Made by a program: the position numbers and the translations under genes. This document shows, piece after piece, positions 1 through 10,611 of a stretch of DNA of 64,000 nt; the first letter of the stretch is position 1; each line of letters opens with the position of its first letter. The stretch is from NCBI GenBank assembly GCA_022606425.2, contig JAHDVF020001035.1:248001-312000 (forward strand), written 5' to 3'. The notes beneath the pieces are model-generated. The model was not told where the DNA came from. It worked only from the letters and a program-made list of their open reading frames with translations, and did not search any database. The stretch comes from Lepidostoma basale. Its lineage: Eukaryota > Arthropoda > Insecta > Trichoptera > Lepidostomatidae.

Positions 1-489
1 ACAATTAATACTAGATTTTTGGAGCGCGTCTCTTTGATGGAATCATACAACAAGTTTGAATAACTATTAAAAATCAATCCATTTACACCAAGGGGTTGCG
101 TTAAAAAAACTGCATTCATTTAAGTTGTACAAAGGTATTGCAATTTTACACATTAAAGATAGATTGTTAGCATTAAATAACATGAGATTTAGAAATCAAA
201 ACAACCAAGCAAATCAATCCACATGTCCCATTTTTAAAATATGCCCATTATCTAAACAATTTTTATTCAAAAATTATAACCCATATCTCTAGACCACCAA
301 CCACTATTTAAAAATACCGTTTTATGATTTTAGATAATTTGTAAAATTTTGTAAAATTTTTTATTTGTAAAATTTTGTACACTGAAGAAGGATTAAAACC
401 ATCCGATGTACCAATATGTCTGTGAACAGGCATAAAGTGATAAGAAAATGCGAAAAACTTGTATACTAGTAATTAAAAAATATTTAAAA
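1..489. other. AT-rich sequence, nothing recognised
   Basis: No long frame, no RNA gene and no repeat that I could match elsewhere in the window. Confidence 0.5.
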
Positions 490-540
490 AAACATGTTTC
501 GGAGGATACCTCTATCTTCAGGTGTAAAAATATAATAAAA
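490..540 (-). ncRNA. Hammerhead-ribozyme-like motif, family HHR-P2
   Basis: Read on the minus strand: core CTGAAGA (521-515), a stem II of the GAGG/CCTC type with loop TAT, GAAA (500-497), then C-ATG-TT, so helix III is ACAUGU-like with U17. The upstream ACAC is kept, but its GUGU partner is lost in this copy, which weakens stem I. The same arrangement is seen at 3545-3690 and 59400-59800. Confidence 0.5.
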
Positions 541-1345
541 TCTGATTATTAATTGCTCCTGTTACTCCCTTCTCTTTAAATACTTTGTCTACATTTAATC
601 TCCCAAGCTCCCATTCCCAATCAAATGTAAATTAATCATTAATTAATTTCTATATAAATTATGTCTTTTCAAATGTATGTTTTCAAATGTAAATTGTATG
701 TTTTCAAATGTAAAATTTCAAATGTATAAATTTTATTTTTTATTTTATCATCATGTATTATTATTATTTATTAGTTCTGACTGTTAAAAAAAAATAATTG
801 TTAGTTCCTACTATAACGAAAAGCCCAGGTTAAATTTTAAATTTGAATTATAATATCGAATTTTAAAGGCGTTTTTTATAAGTCTTTTTATTATCCATCA
901 ATTTATTTTCAATTTCCTTAGTATATTACTATATTAAGATAAAATAAATAAATGAAATTAAGATCCGGATGAAATCAACGCAAAATAATCGATTTTTGAG
1001 GAGAAAAAAATAAATCAATATTCTTCGACCCTTTTCATTGGTATTCTATGAAAATATCTCTATAAAAATTCAGACAGCAAACGTCCCTCCGTGAGCGGCA
1101 TCTCTAGCGGGTGATTGATTGATGTATGATTTGGTTGATATCTGACCTTGAACATAATTCGCCTTTCCGGGTATTGTGCCGATATTAAAACTCTGACCCT
1201 AACTCACTTCTTGATATCAACATTATTCGAGAAAATGTGCTCGTATCATTTTATTATCATAAGAATATTCTAAATCAACGAAGATAACGATCGACTCAAA
1301 TAACAAACGAAATGCGAAAAAAAAAGTTATTTAAAAAAAGAAAAA
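541..1345. other. AT-rich sequence with a short internal repeat
   Basis: No coding signal. At about 662-730 the unit TTTTCAAATGTA recurs four times with small spacers, a local tandem expansion. The rest shows nothing I recognise. Confidence 0.5.
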
Positions 1346-2120
1346 CTAACTAACCATCACTCCGCCTCCCCGAAAGGGTAGGCAGAAAGAATGGACTGTC
1401 ACACTTTTACTGATGCCGCTCTCCATCCTTCTCTTTTCGCTCCGCGGGAGACGCGGTGTGATGGGTTGCGAACCTCATCGCCACCAATAGGCATCTCTCG
1501 CGCACACTTCGATCGCCCGACACCCACAAAATAAATCTAAAACAAATAATATAAAATACAATGATATAAAATTAAATAACAAAATAAAAATAATTTAACA
1601 CAAAATGTTCTTTTAAGATGGTGCACATATTGTCTATTTAATTTATGTTCCACGAATCCGCCGTTTTTTAAATTTAGCACATAATGTAATAACACATAAT
1701 GTTTTTTTCGATGTTGCACATGTTGACATGGACGATCCGGACTTTTGTGTTTATTTAATTTATGTTATACGTATCCACCGTTTTTTAAATTAGCTGTAAT
1801 TAGGCACTTAACCAGCAAGAACTTTGAAATAATATTAAAGAAATTATTCAAATTGTCATTGGAACAAATGAAAATTTTATTTTTACACCTGTCAAAATTC
1901 TTTATAAAAACGATAAAACTAATATAATTTTAACAGCAAAACAGTACAAACGTATTACGTGTCACAATTAACTATTATAAAGTGCGGCAACAGTTAAATT
2001 GACCAAAACAATTCACTTATACGCGAAATATCTCCACATTATAATAACAGGAGCACCACATGAACCAAACCAAATTTTCAAAAACAAAAGAGCAAGTTAT
2101 TTTAATCTTACCGTTTTATA
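1346..2120 (-). mobile_element. Non-coding retroelement family G, copy 1
   Basis: The 3' end (minus strand, near 1346) has a GTTA-type tail, GGCGGAGTGATGG and the CCC-loop-GGG hairpin that ends RTE-A. The upstream 700 bp is not RTE-A coding sequence, yet aligns along its length, inverted, with 47435-48106. Shared landmarks are a CCAATGACAATTTG block, CCGGATCGTCC and a GC-rich segment GGTGGCGATGAGGTT. No frame is conserved. I infer a non-autonomous element that borrowed the RTE-A 3' end. Confidence 0.7.
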
Positions 2121-2544
2121 AATATTCACTCAATTTGTGAGCATTCTTATTATGAAACACTTTTTAATAATACAATATTCTTTTCAATTAAGTCAAAATA
2201 GGTAAAAATATGAGAAGCCTTTGTGTATACTCAGTAAACATTATTATTTTATTAAAATTTAGTACAAGTAATTTCGTATTAAATATTTAAGAAAACTTAG
2301 AAGATAATATATTTGATACTCAAGTAATGGTGTAATGAATTCATTTTTAAATGAGATAATGTTAAATTCTCATTTTTAATTAACATTACACTCATTGTTA
2401 AATTTTGACGTGTTTCGTATAATCTAAGTATTATCAAAATACATTCAAAATAATGTTTGAATTATCAATATACAGCAAAACACGAATATTTAAGATCAGT
2501 GTCTGACAAATAATGACCTACGTTATGCAGATACAATTGGAATT
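2121..2544. other. AT-rich sequence, nothing recognised
   Basis: No frame or repeat that I can support. Confidence 0.45.
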
Positions 2545-2772
2545 AAAAACATACTGAGAATCTCAGAGATGAAAGCCTCAGAATCAGACATATAAGGGAA
2601 TTTTGTAATTTCAAGGACATTGCGAGATGGGACGCGATTTGGCGAGACCATCTGAATTGTGTAAACACTCACAGAATCGCAAACAATGCTGGAAATGGAA
2701 TTCCTGAAGACCAACGTCCACCTTGTAGACAACCCAAAAGATGGAGAGATAGCTGGTCTTCCGAACCGCAAA
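2545..2772 (+). pseudogene. RT C-terminal fragment, family B
   Basis: Translation gives a decayed version of the tail found in non-LTR retrotransposon polyproteins: LRDESLRIRHIREF, then RWDAIWRDHLN, then RQPKRWRDSWSSEPQ. The RPPGRPPKRWRDSW-type motif is shared with 22127-22486 and 39928-40147. It lies tail to tail with the minus-strand RTE-A1 copy, and the two share a (CAA)n junction. Only the 3' end is present. Confidence 0.65.
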
Positions 2773-3335
2773 CATCAACAACAACAACAACAAACCATCA
2801 CGCCGTTTCCCCGTAGGGGTAGGCAGAGAAAATAGACCGCCACACTACTCTATCCTGGCACACCTTTCTAATTTCCTCCACATTCATACAGCGAGTCATA
2901 CACGCACGTCGATTCTTCCGACTTCTGACATGACCAACCTTTAAAATTTGATGAATTTAGTCATGCCATGTTTTCCTCTGCCTGCCTCGACTCCGTACTC
3001 CATTTACATCATGAACATATATTTAATAACCATTCTTTATCCATCCATGTGCTTCCTATGTCCGAACCAACGCAGCGATCTTTTCATAATTTGGTTCATA
3101 ATACCTTCTTCCGCTCTAAATTACATATCGTTTTAAAACACATACGTCTTAGGGACCTCATCTCTACCGCATTTATTTTGTTCTCATCTTTCTTCTGACA
3201 GTTCCATGCTTCGCTTCCATACATTAGGGTTGGGACCAGAACTCCATTGAAAACGGCCGTTTTCGCTTTTATTGATAAATTTTTGTTTCCAATAAATATT
3301 TTTAAAGCTCCATTCACTTTGTTCCGCACCGCAAG
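2773..3335 (-). pseudogene. RTE-A1 3' fragment
   Basis: The minus strand encodes the RTE-A C-terminus (KVNGALK, then LMYGSEAWNCQKKDENKINAVEMRSLRRMC, then the GRPRKTWH-like region), corresponding to about residue 745 onward of the intact copy at 12554-15346. It has frameshifts and substitutions. The tail is (GTT)n, seen as (CAA)n at 2773-2793. It is 5' truncated at a GTGCGG motif near 3335. Confidence 0.9.
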
Positions 3336-3544
3336 AGGAAGTAAATTCCGAGAAAACAGATCACCTCATATAATAAAAAAGAGGAAGTAGAAGAAAATGC
3401 TTAAGTAATAAGTTCAACTATTCCTACAATGAAATCTCGTTAAAAATTGGAATTTCGTTTCCTGGGAGTTTTAATATATAATATTTATGTGAATGACATG
3501 ATTTGCCTATGTAAGATATTATCAAATAGTTTAGTTTTTATTAT

Positions 3545-3690
3545 ATTTTTACACCTGAAGATCCTCCGAAACATGTCGTGTTTTTAATATTTTTTTATTA
3601 AATAGTGGATTAAACAAAGTTTTTCAATTTCCTAAGTATAATACTATGGAGCTCCACAGTGTTAATGCCTTAGCGTAATCAAATGGCGTT
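3545..3690 (+). repeat. HHR-P2 unit with hammerhead-like motif
   Basis: CTGAAGA (3555-3561), a shortened stem II (CCTCC only), GAAA (3568-3571), CATGTC, then GTGT. ACAC upstream pairs with GTGT downstream as four stem I base pairs. The GAGG half of stem II is deleted, so this copy is probably dead. The unit continues through TGGATTAAACAAAG to CTATGGAGCTCCACAG, sequence shared with the inverted copy at 44655-44840. Confidence 0.6.
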
Positions 3691-3825
3691 AAGGCATTAT
3701 CAAATGTTACATTTGATATAATGCCTTAGACAGGCGACACATGCCATTCAAATAAAACATAATAAAACTTCTAGAAAACAGGCGTTTTCATTCGTATTAA
3801 TTATTAATTTTGAGTTTCATATAAT
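3655..3825. repeat. HHR-P1 foldback repeat
   Basis: Inverted arms around TTAAGGCATTATCAAATG and CATTTGATATAATGCC, followed by the family's right-arm landmarks: GCGACACATG (decayed GCGAAACATG), AAAACTTCTAGAAAAC, CGTTTTCATTCGTATTAA. Degenerate relative to 49120-49312. Confidence 0.65.
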
Positions 3826-4305
3826 TGTTCAGGTAGTAAGAATTTTGTTTATTGGCAAGTTCCATCATCATCAATAGTAAACGAAATATTTTCCTTTCGC
3901 ACAATGTTTTTGTATTCCATAAGTGACTACCCAGAAACGTTCAGTAAACAACATAAAAAAATGAAGCCCGTTTTTCATTTGATCACAAACAGATTTACAA
4001 TGCTATAAATAATATCGCCATAGCAGGCAATATAAATTTATGCTCAGTGACAAAACATTATCTTTCGTAGAGAAAACAGCAACGAGTGTATTTCTCATTT
4101 TTTCATAATGGCAAACATATCAGCGTATACAGGAATATATTGTGAAGCTGTCTCGGAATATAAATTCCGTTCACTATTTTTCATGGAAAACAAATAAATG
4201 TCTACAGAGGATGTAAAAAATATATAAATTGAAAGCATTCACGATGACATGCATGAACAGTTTTTCAATTGGAACTGTTTCAAAATACTTGAGAAAGAAT
4301 AAAAG
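3826..4305. other. AT-rich sequence, nothing recognised
   Basis: No frame or repeat that I can support. Confidence 0.45.
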
Positions 4306-4307
4306 TA

Positions 4308-4362
4308 GCCTCACGCCGTTTCGCCGGAAAAGTAGGCATAAAGTAAAGACCATATCACTGTT
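4308..4362 (-). mobile_element. RTE-A 3' end relic
   Basis: CCTCACGCCGTTTCGCCGG followed by TAGGCA is the reverse complement of the RTE-A terminal hairpin region. Only about 50 bp remains, just ahead of a SINE. Confidence 0.6.
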
Positions 4363-4385
4363 CTACCTGTATTCTAAAATACGAC

Positions 4386-4563
4386 GACCTTCGTGGAGAG
4401 GCAAGAGCTATTACTGCCACACCGAAGGTACAATATTCAATTCCCAGCGATGGCAGTGTGATTGTTACATTGTATTTGGTCTGTTACAAAATTCACGTGA
4501 CAATAAAATGACCATATATAATATAAGCTACCAATCACAAGTCATGAGAATTAATATTACATA
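4386..4563 (+). mobile_element. tRNA-derived SINE S1, degenerate copy
   Basis: Starts with GACCTTCGTGG. The A-box region is damaged, the B-box-like part (CAATTCCCAGCG) is decayed, then GATGGCAGTGTGATTG, CACGTGACAATAAAATG and the tail sequence follow, as in the best copy at 41119-41377. Confidence 0.7.
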
Positions 4564-4594
4564 AATTGCTTAAAAGATTAGTATACTTAGAGAA

Positions 4595-4750
4595 ATTTAG
4601 TATACTTTATGGGAATGATACAATTAGCCTAGCTATAGCATTATCAAATATCTTAGCAAGGTGAAACATGTCATTTTCAAATAATGTACTAAAACATCTG
4701 GAAAACAGATGATCTTATTATTTTTTCTTATTTAATATGGAGTTTTATAT
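4595..4750. repeat. HHR-P1 foldback, degenerate
   Basis: Left arm TTATGGGAATGA; right arm AGGTGAAACATGTCATTTTC, then ACATCTGGAAAACAGATG. The centre GCATTATCAAAT is family-typical. GAAAC-AU-GUC is retained. Confidence 0.6.
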
Positions 4751-4792
4751 TGTATAATAAATAATTAATGATTAATTTTAATTTCAAATAAT

Positions 4793-5045
4793 AATTATCT
4801 GAAACGATGTTTTTTAAAACTACTTTCACTTTTATCTTTATTTCGACAGTGACCGGTATTGCCAGATCTGCTGACATCGACAAACTGGATGTGGACTAAT
4901 CTGTTGAAGCCAACAAGCCTGTTAAATACAGTTGCTGTCGAAATAAAGACAAAAGTGGAAGTATTCTTAAAAAACACTGTTTTATTTAATTATTATTAAA
5001 AAAATAACTTCCATCAAGAGTTCTAGTAAAATTATTAGATGATTT
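4793..5045. repeat. HHR-P5 foldback repeat
   Basis: Inverted arms: ACGATGTTTTTTAAAAC, CTTTATTTCGACAG on the left; CTGTCGAAATAAAGAC, CTTAAAAAACACTG on the right. The left arm, read on the minus strand, has TTGTCGA, a 5-bp stem II (GTCAG/CTGGC) and AATACCGGTC, a decayed hammerhead-like core. The 3' portion is shared with 17175-17400. Confidence 0.7.
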
Positions 5046-5048
5046 ATC

Positions 5049-5100
5049 ATCATGCCGTTTCCCCAAAGGGTAAGGCAGAAAGAATGGACTGACAGGCTTC
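5049..5100 (-). mobile_element. RTE-A 3' end relic
   Basis: Reverse complement of the RTE-A terminal hairpin (CCGTTTCCCCAAAGGG) and the sequence just upstream of it. No coding portion is left. Confidence 0.6.
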
Positions 5101-5260
5101 TAAAAATAAAAGAATCATAAATAAACGTAATAAAGTAGGTAATAAAAATATGAATATTCATAAGCAATTTAGATCATAAGTGATACTCGCTGTGTTAAGA
5201 AAAAAATGTTCAGTTTTCTTTTCTTAATACATAATTTTTGACTTTGATTACACATTAGAT

Positions 5261-6034
5261 CAGTGATTCTTAACCGGGGTGCCACCACCCCTTTTGGGCG
5301 TTTTGGAGGTTTTGCGGGGTATTATTAAATTTTTAGGATGCAGTGGGCGCTGCAGAAGTTTGAGTAGGCATTGTGTCAATATAGAAAGAAAAAAATGGCT
5401 CATTCACGAGCTACGCACACTGATACACTTTTACACATTCTTTAGAAACTTTGATTTTGAAATCTCTGTTAAATGAACTACAATTTCACGTGCAATATTT
5501 TTAAATTGAGCATAATACTCAATATCATTTTCTTCATATAAAATAAAATTCCATTCAAAAATTTCGAAATATCGCCTATGATTAATTTTTTTGCCGTCCG
5601 AGGCATATATTTATTTAATTAATGTTTTAATTGAAATTTCTTGGTAGAAGTTCATTTTAAATAATGAATACAAAAAAAATATATACAAAATTTCTTTATT
5701 ATGTATTTAGTGTGCTTCCACTTGTGTTTATGTTCGACCGGTTTCCCATGCCATCTCCCAGAAGATGGCAGCAAGCTGTCGAAACCGGTCGAACATAAAC
5801 ACAAGTGGAAGCACACTTAATACATACTATTATAATAAATAAATTTTGTATCAATCTTTTTTTTTGTTTTCATTATTTTATTTATTGGTAGTAGGAAATC
5901 CTTTGCATAAAATATATAACTACAATTTAAAAATAAAAAAAAACGTGTTTTTGTTGGGGGGAGGGGGGGGGGGGAGATGGAAAATTGTACTGTGTATCAG
6001 GGGGCTATTATTTCAATACGGTAAAGAAACACTG
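5261..6034. mobile_element. hAT-like MITE with 8-bp target duplication
   Basis: Ends are CAGTGATTCTTAACCG and the reverse complement of CAGTGTTTCTTTACCG, 14 of 16 matching. CATTAGAT is duplicated exactly at 5253-5260 and 6035-6042. The 8-bp duplication and CAGTG start fit hAT elements. No transposase frame is visible in its 774 bp. It contains a G-run (about 5955-5976) and a nested HHR-P4 foldback. Confidence 0.85.
5600..5905. repeat. HHR-P4 foldback nested in the hAT element
   Basis: Long inverted arms meet near 5765: CTTCCACTTGTGTTTATG/CATAAACACAAGTGGAAG and GTTCGACCGGTTTC/GAAACCGGTCGAAC. Plus-strand right arm: CAGAAGA (U4 replaced by A), stem II GGCAGC/GCTGTC, GAAAC-CG-GUC. Outer arms carry a TTCTTGGTAGAAGTTC block also found, inverted, at 52800-52860. 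Confidence 0.75.
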
Positions 6035-6074
6035 CATTAGATGAACATATTTTAAAATACTGACCTCTTCCTAA

Positions 6075-6250
6075 ACGTGTGTCATTGTTCCGTCAGTGAG
6101 CAATTGCCCGGTCCACTCACCCTTCCTCCCTCCGCCCTTCTGTACGCCAGTCGTCCGCCTGTCCCATTGTTCTGGAGGGTGACGGACGCCGGACTCATCC
6201 AATGCTGATCTTTCGGCGTCGCTGCTCCGCTACAAAACAGTCTGATGCGT
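6075..6250. other. Locally GC-rich unique stretch
   Basis: Base composition differs sharply from the flanks (CTCACCCTTCCTCCCTCCGC and GGACGCCGGACTC). I see no convincing frame and no second copy in the window. It could be single-copy host sequence. Confidence 0.35.
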
Positions 6251-6437
6251 AAATAATATTAATACACTGATATTACACAGGACAGATAAAAAAACATCAA
6301 AACTGGGTAACCAAAAATGGCATGGGTTATCAAAACTATGTACAGACCCCGACAAAAAAAACTTGAAGTAATATATAAAAAAAAAGGAAAATACTATTTT
6401 AAAAAAAATAATAAAAATTTAAACGTTAACATACACT

Positions 6438-6530
6438 GACGACCTAAGTGGCTGAGTGGCAGGTGCTATGATTGTCGCACCGAAGGTCTCGGTTTCGATT
6501 ACCGGCGATGACAGTGTAATTGTCACGATA
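6438..6530 (+). mobile_element. SINE S1, head fragment
   Basis: A box TGGCTGAGTGG and a B-box-like GTTTCGATTACC, followed by GATGACAGTGTAATTG. The body is cut off near 6530, where RTE-A2 sequence begins after a repeated ATCATTTACATCGT. Confidence 0.75.
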
Positions 6531-6549
6531 TCATTTACATCGTATAATA

Positions 6550-6815
6550 TCATTTACATCGTTAACTTATACTTTTTTACCGCTCTTTCTTCATTTATTC
6601 TTTCAATGTGTCCAAACCATCTTAATGATCCTTTCATTATTTTGTTAATAACACCATCATTCGCACCACATTCAGTTCTTATATTTTATTCGACACTCTA
6701 TCATACACAGAGTATGCACACATTTGTCTAAGAGATCTCATTTCTACTGCATTTGTTCTACTTTCATCCTTCTTTTGCCAGTTCTATGCTTTGCTTCCAT
6801 ACATAATGGTCTTTA
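6550..6815 (-). pseudogene. RTE-A2 C-terminal fragment
   Basis: The minus strand resembles the middle of the RTE-A C-terminal region (equivalents of SEAWNWQKKDESR and NKIMKGSLRWFGHM). Closest in the window to 42888-43340. The 3' end and tail are missing. Confidence 0.8.
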
Positions 6816-6834
6816 AAGCTTTAGAAAAAGAAAT

Positions 6835-6915
6835 CGCGTCAATCCCATATACTATAATATAATAAAACTTCTATAAAAAAAATGTTTTTTTTTTCATATG
6901 ATTATAAGAAAAAAG
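6835..6915 (+). repeat. HHR-P1 half-arm relic
   Basis: ATAATATAATAAAACTTCT followed by an expanded A/T run resembles the outer right arm of HHR-P1. The ribozyme-like core is absent. Confidence 0.35.
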
Positions 6916-7197
6916 CGTTCAATAATTTGTTTATTGATAGTTACAAATGGTTTTGTGATGCAACTCTTATGTAGTCTTTCTGAAGGAAATCATTTTCGCA
7001 AGTCTCTGTGCGAAGTGCTTATTACCAATAAAGTTACACAAGGCATATAAAAATACATTTCAACACATCAAAACATTTTCATTGTCAAAACGATCGCAGT
7101 GCATGTATGATATAATGAATAAATAGGGAGGGGAAAAAACAAGTACACATCTCTTCCAGTTTTCTTTTCAGCTTTTTTAATCACCGTAGATAAAGCA

Positions 7198-7660
7198 CTA
7201 TTTACTTACTAACTAACTAACCATCCGGAGGGGTAGGCAGAGAGAATGGAATGCCATACCGTTCAGTCCTGACATACCTCTCTTGCTTCCTCCGAATTTA
7301 CACCTCGTAACATGCACGTTCGTCGATTTTTCCGACTTAGAATGTGGCAGCCTTTCAGTATTTGATTGATTTGGTCATGCCATGCTTTATTTGGTCTTCC
7401 ACGACTTCTCTTTCCACACTGCTTGTATACAACATTTTTACCATTCTTCTCTCGTCCATTCATTCAAAAAGTCAAAACCATCTGAGGGATCTTTTTTTTA
7501 TTTTACTTACGATGCAATCATCTGCCTTACATTTCTTCCTTATTTCGTCGTTTGGTATTCTATGATATATCATTTTCGTGCACATTATTTTTAGTGATCT
7601 CATTTCTACGGCATTTATCCTACTTTTATCATTTTTTGTCAGCTCTAAGCTTTACTTCGA
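7198..7660 (-). pseudogene. RTE-A2 3' fragment with (GTTA)n tail
   Basis: Tail seen as ACTAACTAACTAAC (7204-7220). The minus-strand coding remnant includes RGRPNKAWHDQINQILK and RKNRRTCMLRGVNSEEAREV, matching the last 70 residues of the intact RTE-A protein. Upstream coding is frameshifted. The terminal hairpin is partly deleted (CCATCCGGAGGGGTAGG). Confidence 0.85.
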
Positions 7661-8035
7661 AAAATAATGGTTTAAATATTAATATTTATGTGTTTTTATT
7701 TCTAAAACTTTTCTAGGTCTGAATGGAACATTTAAAATGGTTAGATTTAAACCGGAGATTTGAAATATTTTTGTTGTTTTTATCGCAAAATTATTTTCTC
7801 CTCCTGTTGCGGAGATCACTAGAACTCTAAATTTAAAATTTTCATCTCGTATCCTTTCACAAATGGTGACCATCGCCCCGGACGGATTTTTCTAGAGCTG
7901 TCTATAAAGGATGAATTCATAGAATTCATGAATCATATTAAAAATAAAAGATCTTGTGCTTTCAATAGTCACAGTAATGAAATTGAAAATAAAAGTTTTA
8001 TTTCGCTTGATAGAAAACTTCATACATAATGAACT
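7661..8035. other. No recognised feature
   Basis: AT-rich; nothing supportable. Confidence 0.4.
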
Positions 8036-8039
8036 TCTT

Positions 8040-8175
8040 GTTGTTTTTCTTCTTCCTTGATAAAGACGTACTATGTGCTCAGTTCTCCAGATGGTGTCTC
8101 CTCCCGGGAGATGGATTCTCAGATGTACTTCCATCCTATAGGAGGTCTTCTACGATGACGAGTTCCGAGTCCTGA
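8040..8175 (-). pseudogene. RT C-terminal tail, family B variant
   Basis: The minus strand gives MEVHLRIHLPGGDTIWRTEH, then IVRLYQGRRKT, the same tail as at 25700-25885 and 26775-27165 (in both, a proline-rich stretch, WRT-H, then YQG-R). The 3' end is a GAAGAA-type tail. Confidence 0.6.
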
Positions 8176-8459
8176 GTATGTGAACAATTTCATTAGTTCT
8201 ATTAGGTCGAAAATAATTTTTTTATTCCGTTTGGTTGTTGATGTTTTTTTTTAAATCGATTTGGTGTCTTTTTTTTCATTTTCACTAAAATAAAAAATAA
8301 ATGTTTTCTAATTATCTCTACAATAATTTTGCCAGCCATTATTATTGTGTAAACATCTTGGATTTCTTCAGATCAAATTCGGTTGAATCAGTACAAATGG
8401 TAGGAAATTTTATACAAATGAAAGTGTGATAAACAAAATAATTATGTAATCATTATAAT

Positions 8460-8764
8460 GGTTTGAACACATTAAAAGGATTAATGAAGAAAGAATGCTA
8501 AAATATACTGTTTATCTTAACGCTAAAATGAAATTAGAAATTGAGGAAGACCGAAGAAAACGTGGCACCATCAAATGCGTCAAATATTGATTGTCGGCCA
8601 CGTGTGGAGTCGAAAAAATCGACCTGCATGCATGAAACTTTGTATAAATGTTGAGGAAATGTAAGAATACATCTTACGTTTCCTCCAAGGAATAACAGTG
8701 TGGCAGTCCATTATTTCTGCTTACCCCTTCAGAATGACGTGATGGTTAGTTAGTTAGTTAGTTA
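8460..8764 (+). pseudogene. RTE-A2 3' fragment with (GTTA)n tail
   Basis: Encodes remnants equivalent to HMERMGEERM, GRPRKTWHDQ, and CMNVEEAREVC, with frameshifts. The 3' end reads CCCCTTCAGAATGACGTGATGGTTAG with four GTTA units. The terminal hairpin is disrupted. Confidence 0.85.
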
Positions 8765-9595
8765 ACAACATTTAAAAATTAATACACTCAAGTGATTCGC
8801 AGCCCTATTATTTCATTTTATTGTGCAAACGTATGTTTATACGGAAGCGGATGTTGATAGTGTCAAGCGTTATCGGGAGTGGAGTTTGTTCTCATTTCCG
8901 GTCTCTCTAACATAGAATGCAACGCACTTTACTGGCATTGAAAGCTTTAACTTGTTATGTAGCATAAAGTTTCTAATACGAATGAGCTTCTACAGGATGT
9001 TCCGATATTTGTAAGAACCAGTTTTATTCCAAAACATGCTAAATATATATTAAAAAAATACTTTAATTTGTGCTAGATACACTGAGGCAAATATTATGGG
9101 ATCAATACTAAAGTGAGTAACTCGAAAATAGGCCTTTTTTAAAGTTATTTACTTAAATGGATTGCACACTGAAAATATGTTTTAAAAAGTACTTGTGGGT
9201 GGGTAAGATAAAATATTAATTATCAACCTTGTTATTGATGTTTTATTTTTAAGTTAGGTATGTGTTTCATGTTGAAACAAAATACGAGTAATAATTTATG
9301 TAAATATCTGAAGTAACCTAATTCGCCTAATACTCCGCACGAAATAGATGCACAAAATAGATACATTTTATTCTATTGTTATCGTGGTATGCTTTACGGT
9401 ATGATTATAAACTTTCGTGTGAAGCACTCAGAGAAAATTTATGGGGAATTCCCTAATGATTATGACTCTCCGTTCTAACATTCTATTCGTCCTCGCGCAC
9501 ACTTTCTCCTACCCCTCTTTCTCTCCTCCATATTATATTTCTTTCTTCTCTCCTCCATTTTATATTGTTCTCCGAATTTTTGTTTAGTTTACTCT
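8765..9595. other. No recognised feature
   Basis: AT-rich with a C/T-rich run near 9500-9600. No frame or matching repeat. Confidence 0.4.
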
Positions 9596-9597
9596 CT

Positions 9598-9632
9598 CAC
9601 CCTGACGAAGCTCTGGCGGGAGCAAAACAAGA
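9598..9632 (+). ncRNA. Hammerhead-like motif, HHR-P6 type, decayed
   Basis: CTGACGA (9602-9608), one extra A, stem II GCTC (9610-9613)/GAGC (9620-9623), then AAAAC instead of GAAAC. The core G12 is therefore lost. No inverted partner seen nearby. Confidence 0.45.
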
Positions 9633-9684
9633 TTATGACATGACTAATTCTATTAAATCTCTCTGGAATAATTTTACTAATAAA

Positions 9685-9935
9685 GACAACAAACCATGGT
9701 GATTGAGGTGGCACTGAATATATGCAGGCATAAGTGGCGGTGAGCTGGCCATATTTATCGGAAAACCGACAGCCGATGGGGAATATGGGTTCTGGAGTGG
9801 AGATCCCACACAGTATTCCGTAAAGTTGGACGTCCGCTGCACACTGGACTGACGATATGCTGGGCGTCGATGGATGTAATTGGCGATGGAGACGGGGCAG
9901 TGACGAGTTTTGGGAGAGACAGCTGTTAAGAAAAA
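9685..9935 (+). pseudogene. RT C-terminal fragment, family D
   Basis: Frame remnants: HKWRWAGHIYRKTDSRWG, VLEWRS, GRPPAHWTDDM, CNWRWRRGSDEFWERQL. These match the KWQWAGH-, EWRPR- and GRPxxRW-D-type tail of non-LTR reverse transcriptases and the copy at 31690-32290. Several frameshifts. Confidence 0.8.
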
Positions 9936-10098
9936 AAAATCGTGATTATCTACTCATATATTAAGTACAAATTATTTATATGCGACAACAAAGTCCTTAA
10001 ATACCATATAAATATATAAAATATGAGATTATCAAGGTTTTCAAGGTTACCGACAAGCTATTTAAATGAAACGTTTATATTAAAACAACATAAAAGCA

Positions 10099-10264
10099 AC
10101 CCAACCAATGACAGGTCATAAGTCCTGTAAACACCTTGATCATCCATATTCAGTTTCCAGTTTGTTTCTTCGTCTCTATTGAGATACAATTAAAAATTTA
10201 AATTAACCACCCACAGGTGAAAATCCAGGATTCGTATACAGATATACGTATACATTTCACAAAT
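10099..10264. repeat. Terminal direct repeat, left
   Basis: Starts ACCCAACCAATGACAGG. Contains a hairpin ACAGG/CCTGT and a near-palindrome around GTATACAGATATACGTATAC. Identical to 10612-10777. Confidence 0.85.
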
Positions 10265-10611
10265 ATTTGTAAATATTCTGGTCAATTATTTGGCGTATAA
10301 AATAGGAGTGGATACTCCAGGCGACTTCTAACAGTGCGCTAGGAGGCGGTAGCCTCTTCGCATTGTGTTGATAAAGTAGTTTGCTAAATGCTAAACAATC
10401 ATTCTTCATAGATGGCGTTAGTGGATGGATTGTATAGATTAATCTTAAAAAATTAATTAGTACAATCAAATCTACATAGATGGCTAACTGGAACTGCCAC
10501 GTGAAGATAAGTATGGATTTGGAGTATATATACAACTTCCAAAAATGTATCATACATGATCATAACAATGGTGGAATGGGGAATGTTGTAATTACATAAA
10601 GCGTGCGCTTA

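Noticed and set aside
4229..4564. 111-codon host gene
   Set aside because: The frame runs through an RTE-A relic and a SINE; no independent coding signal.
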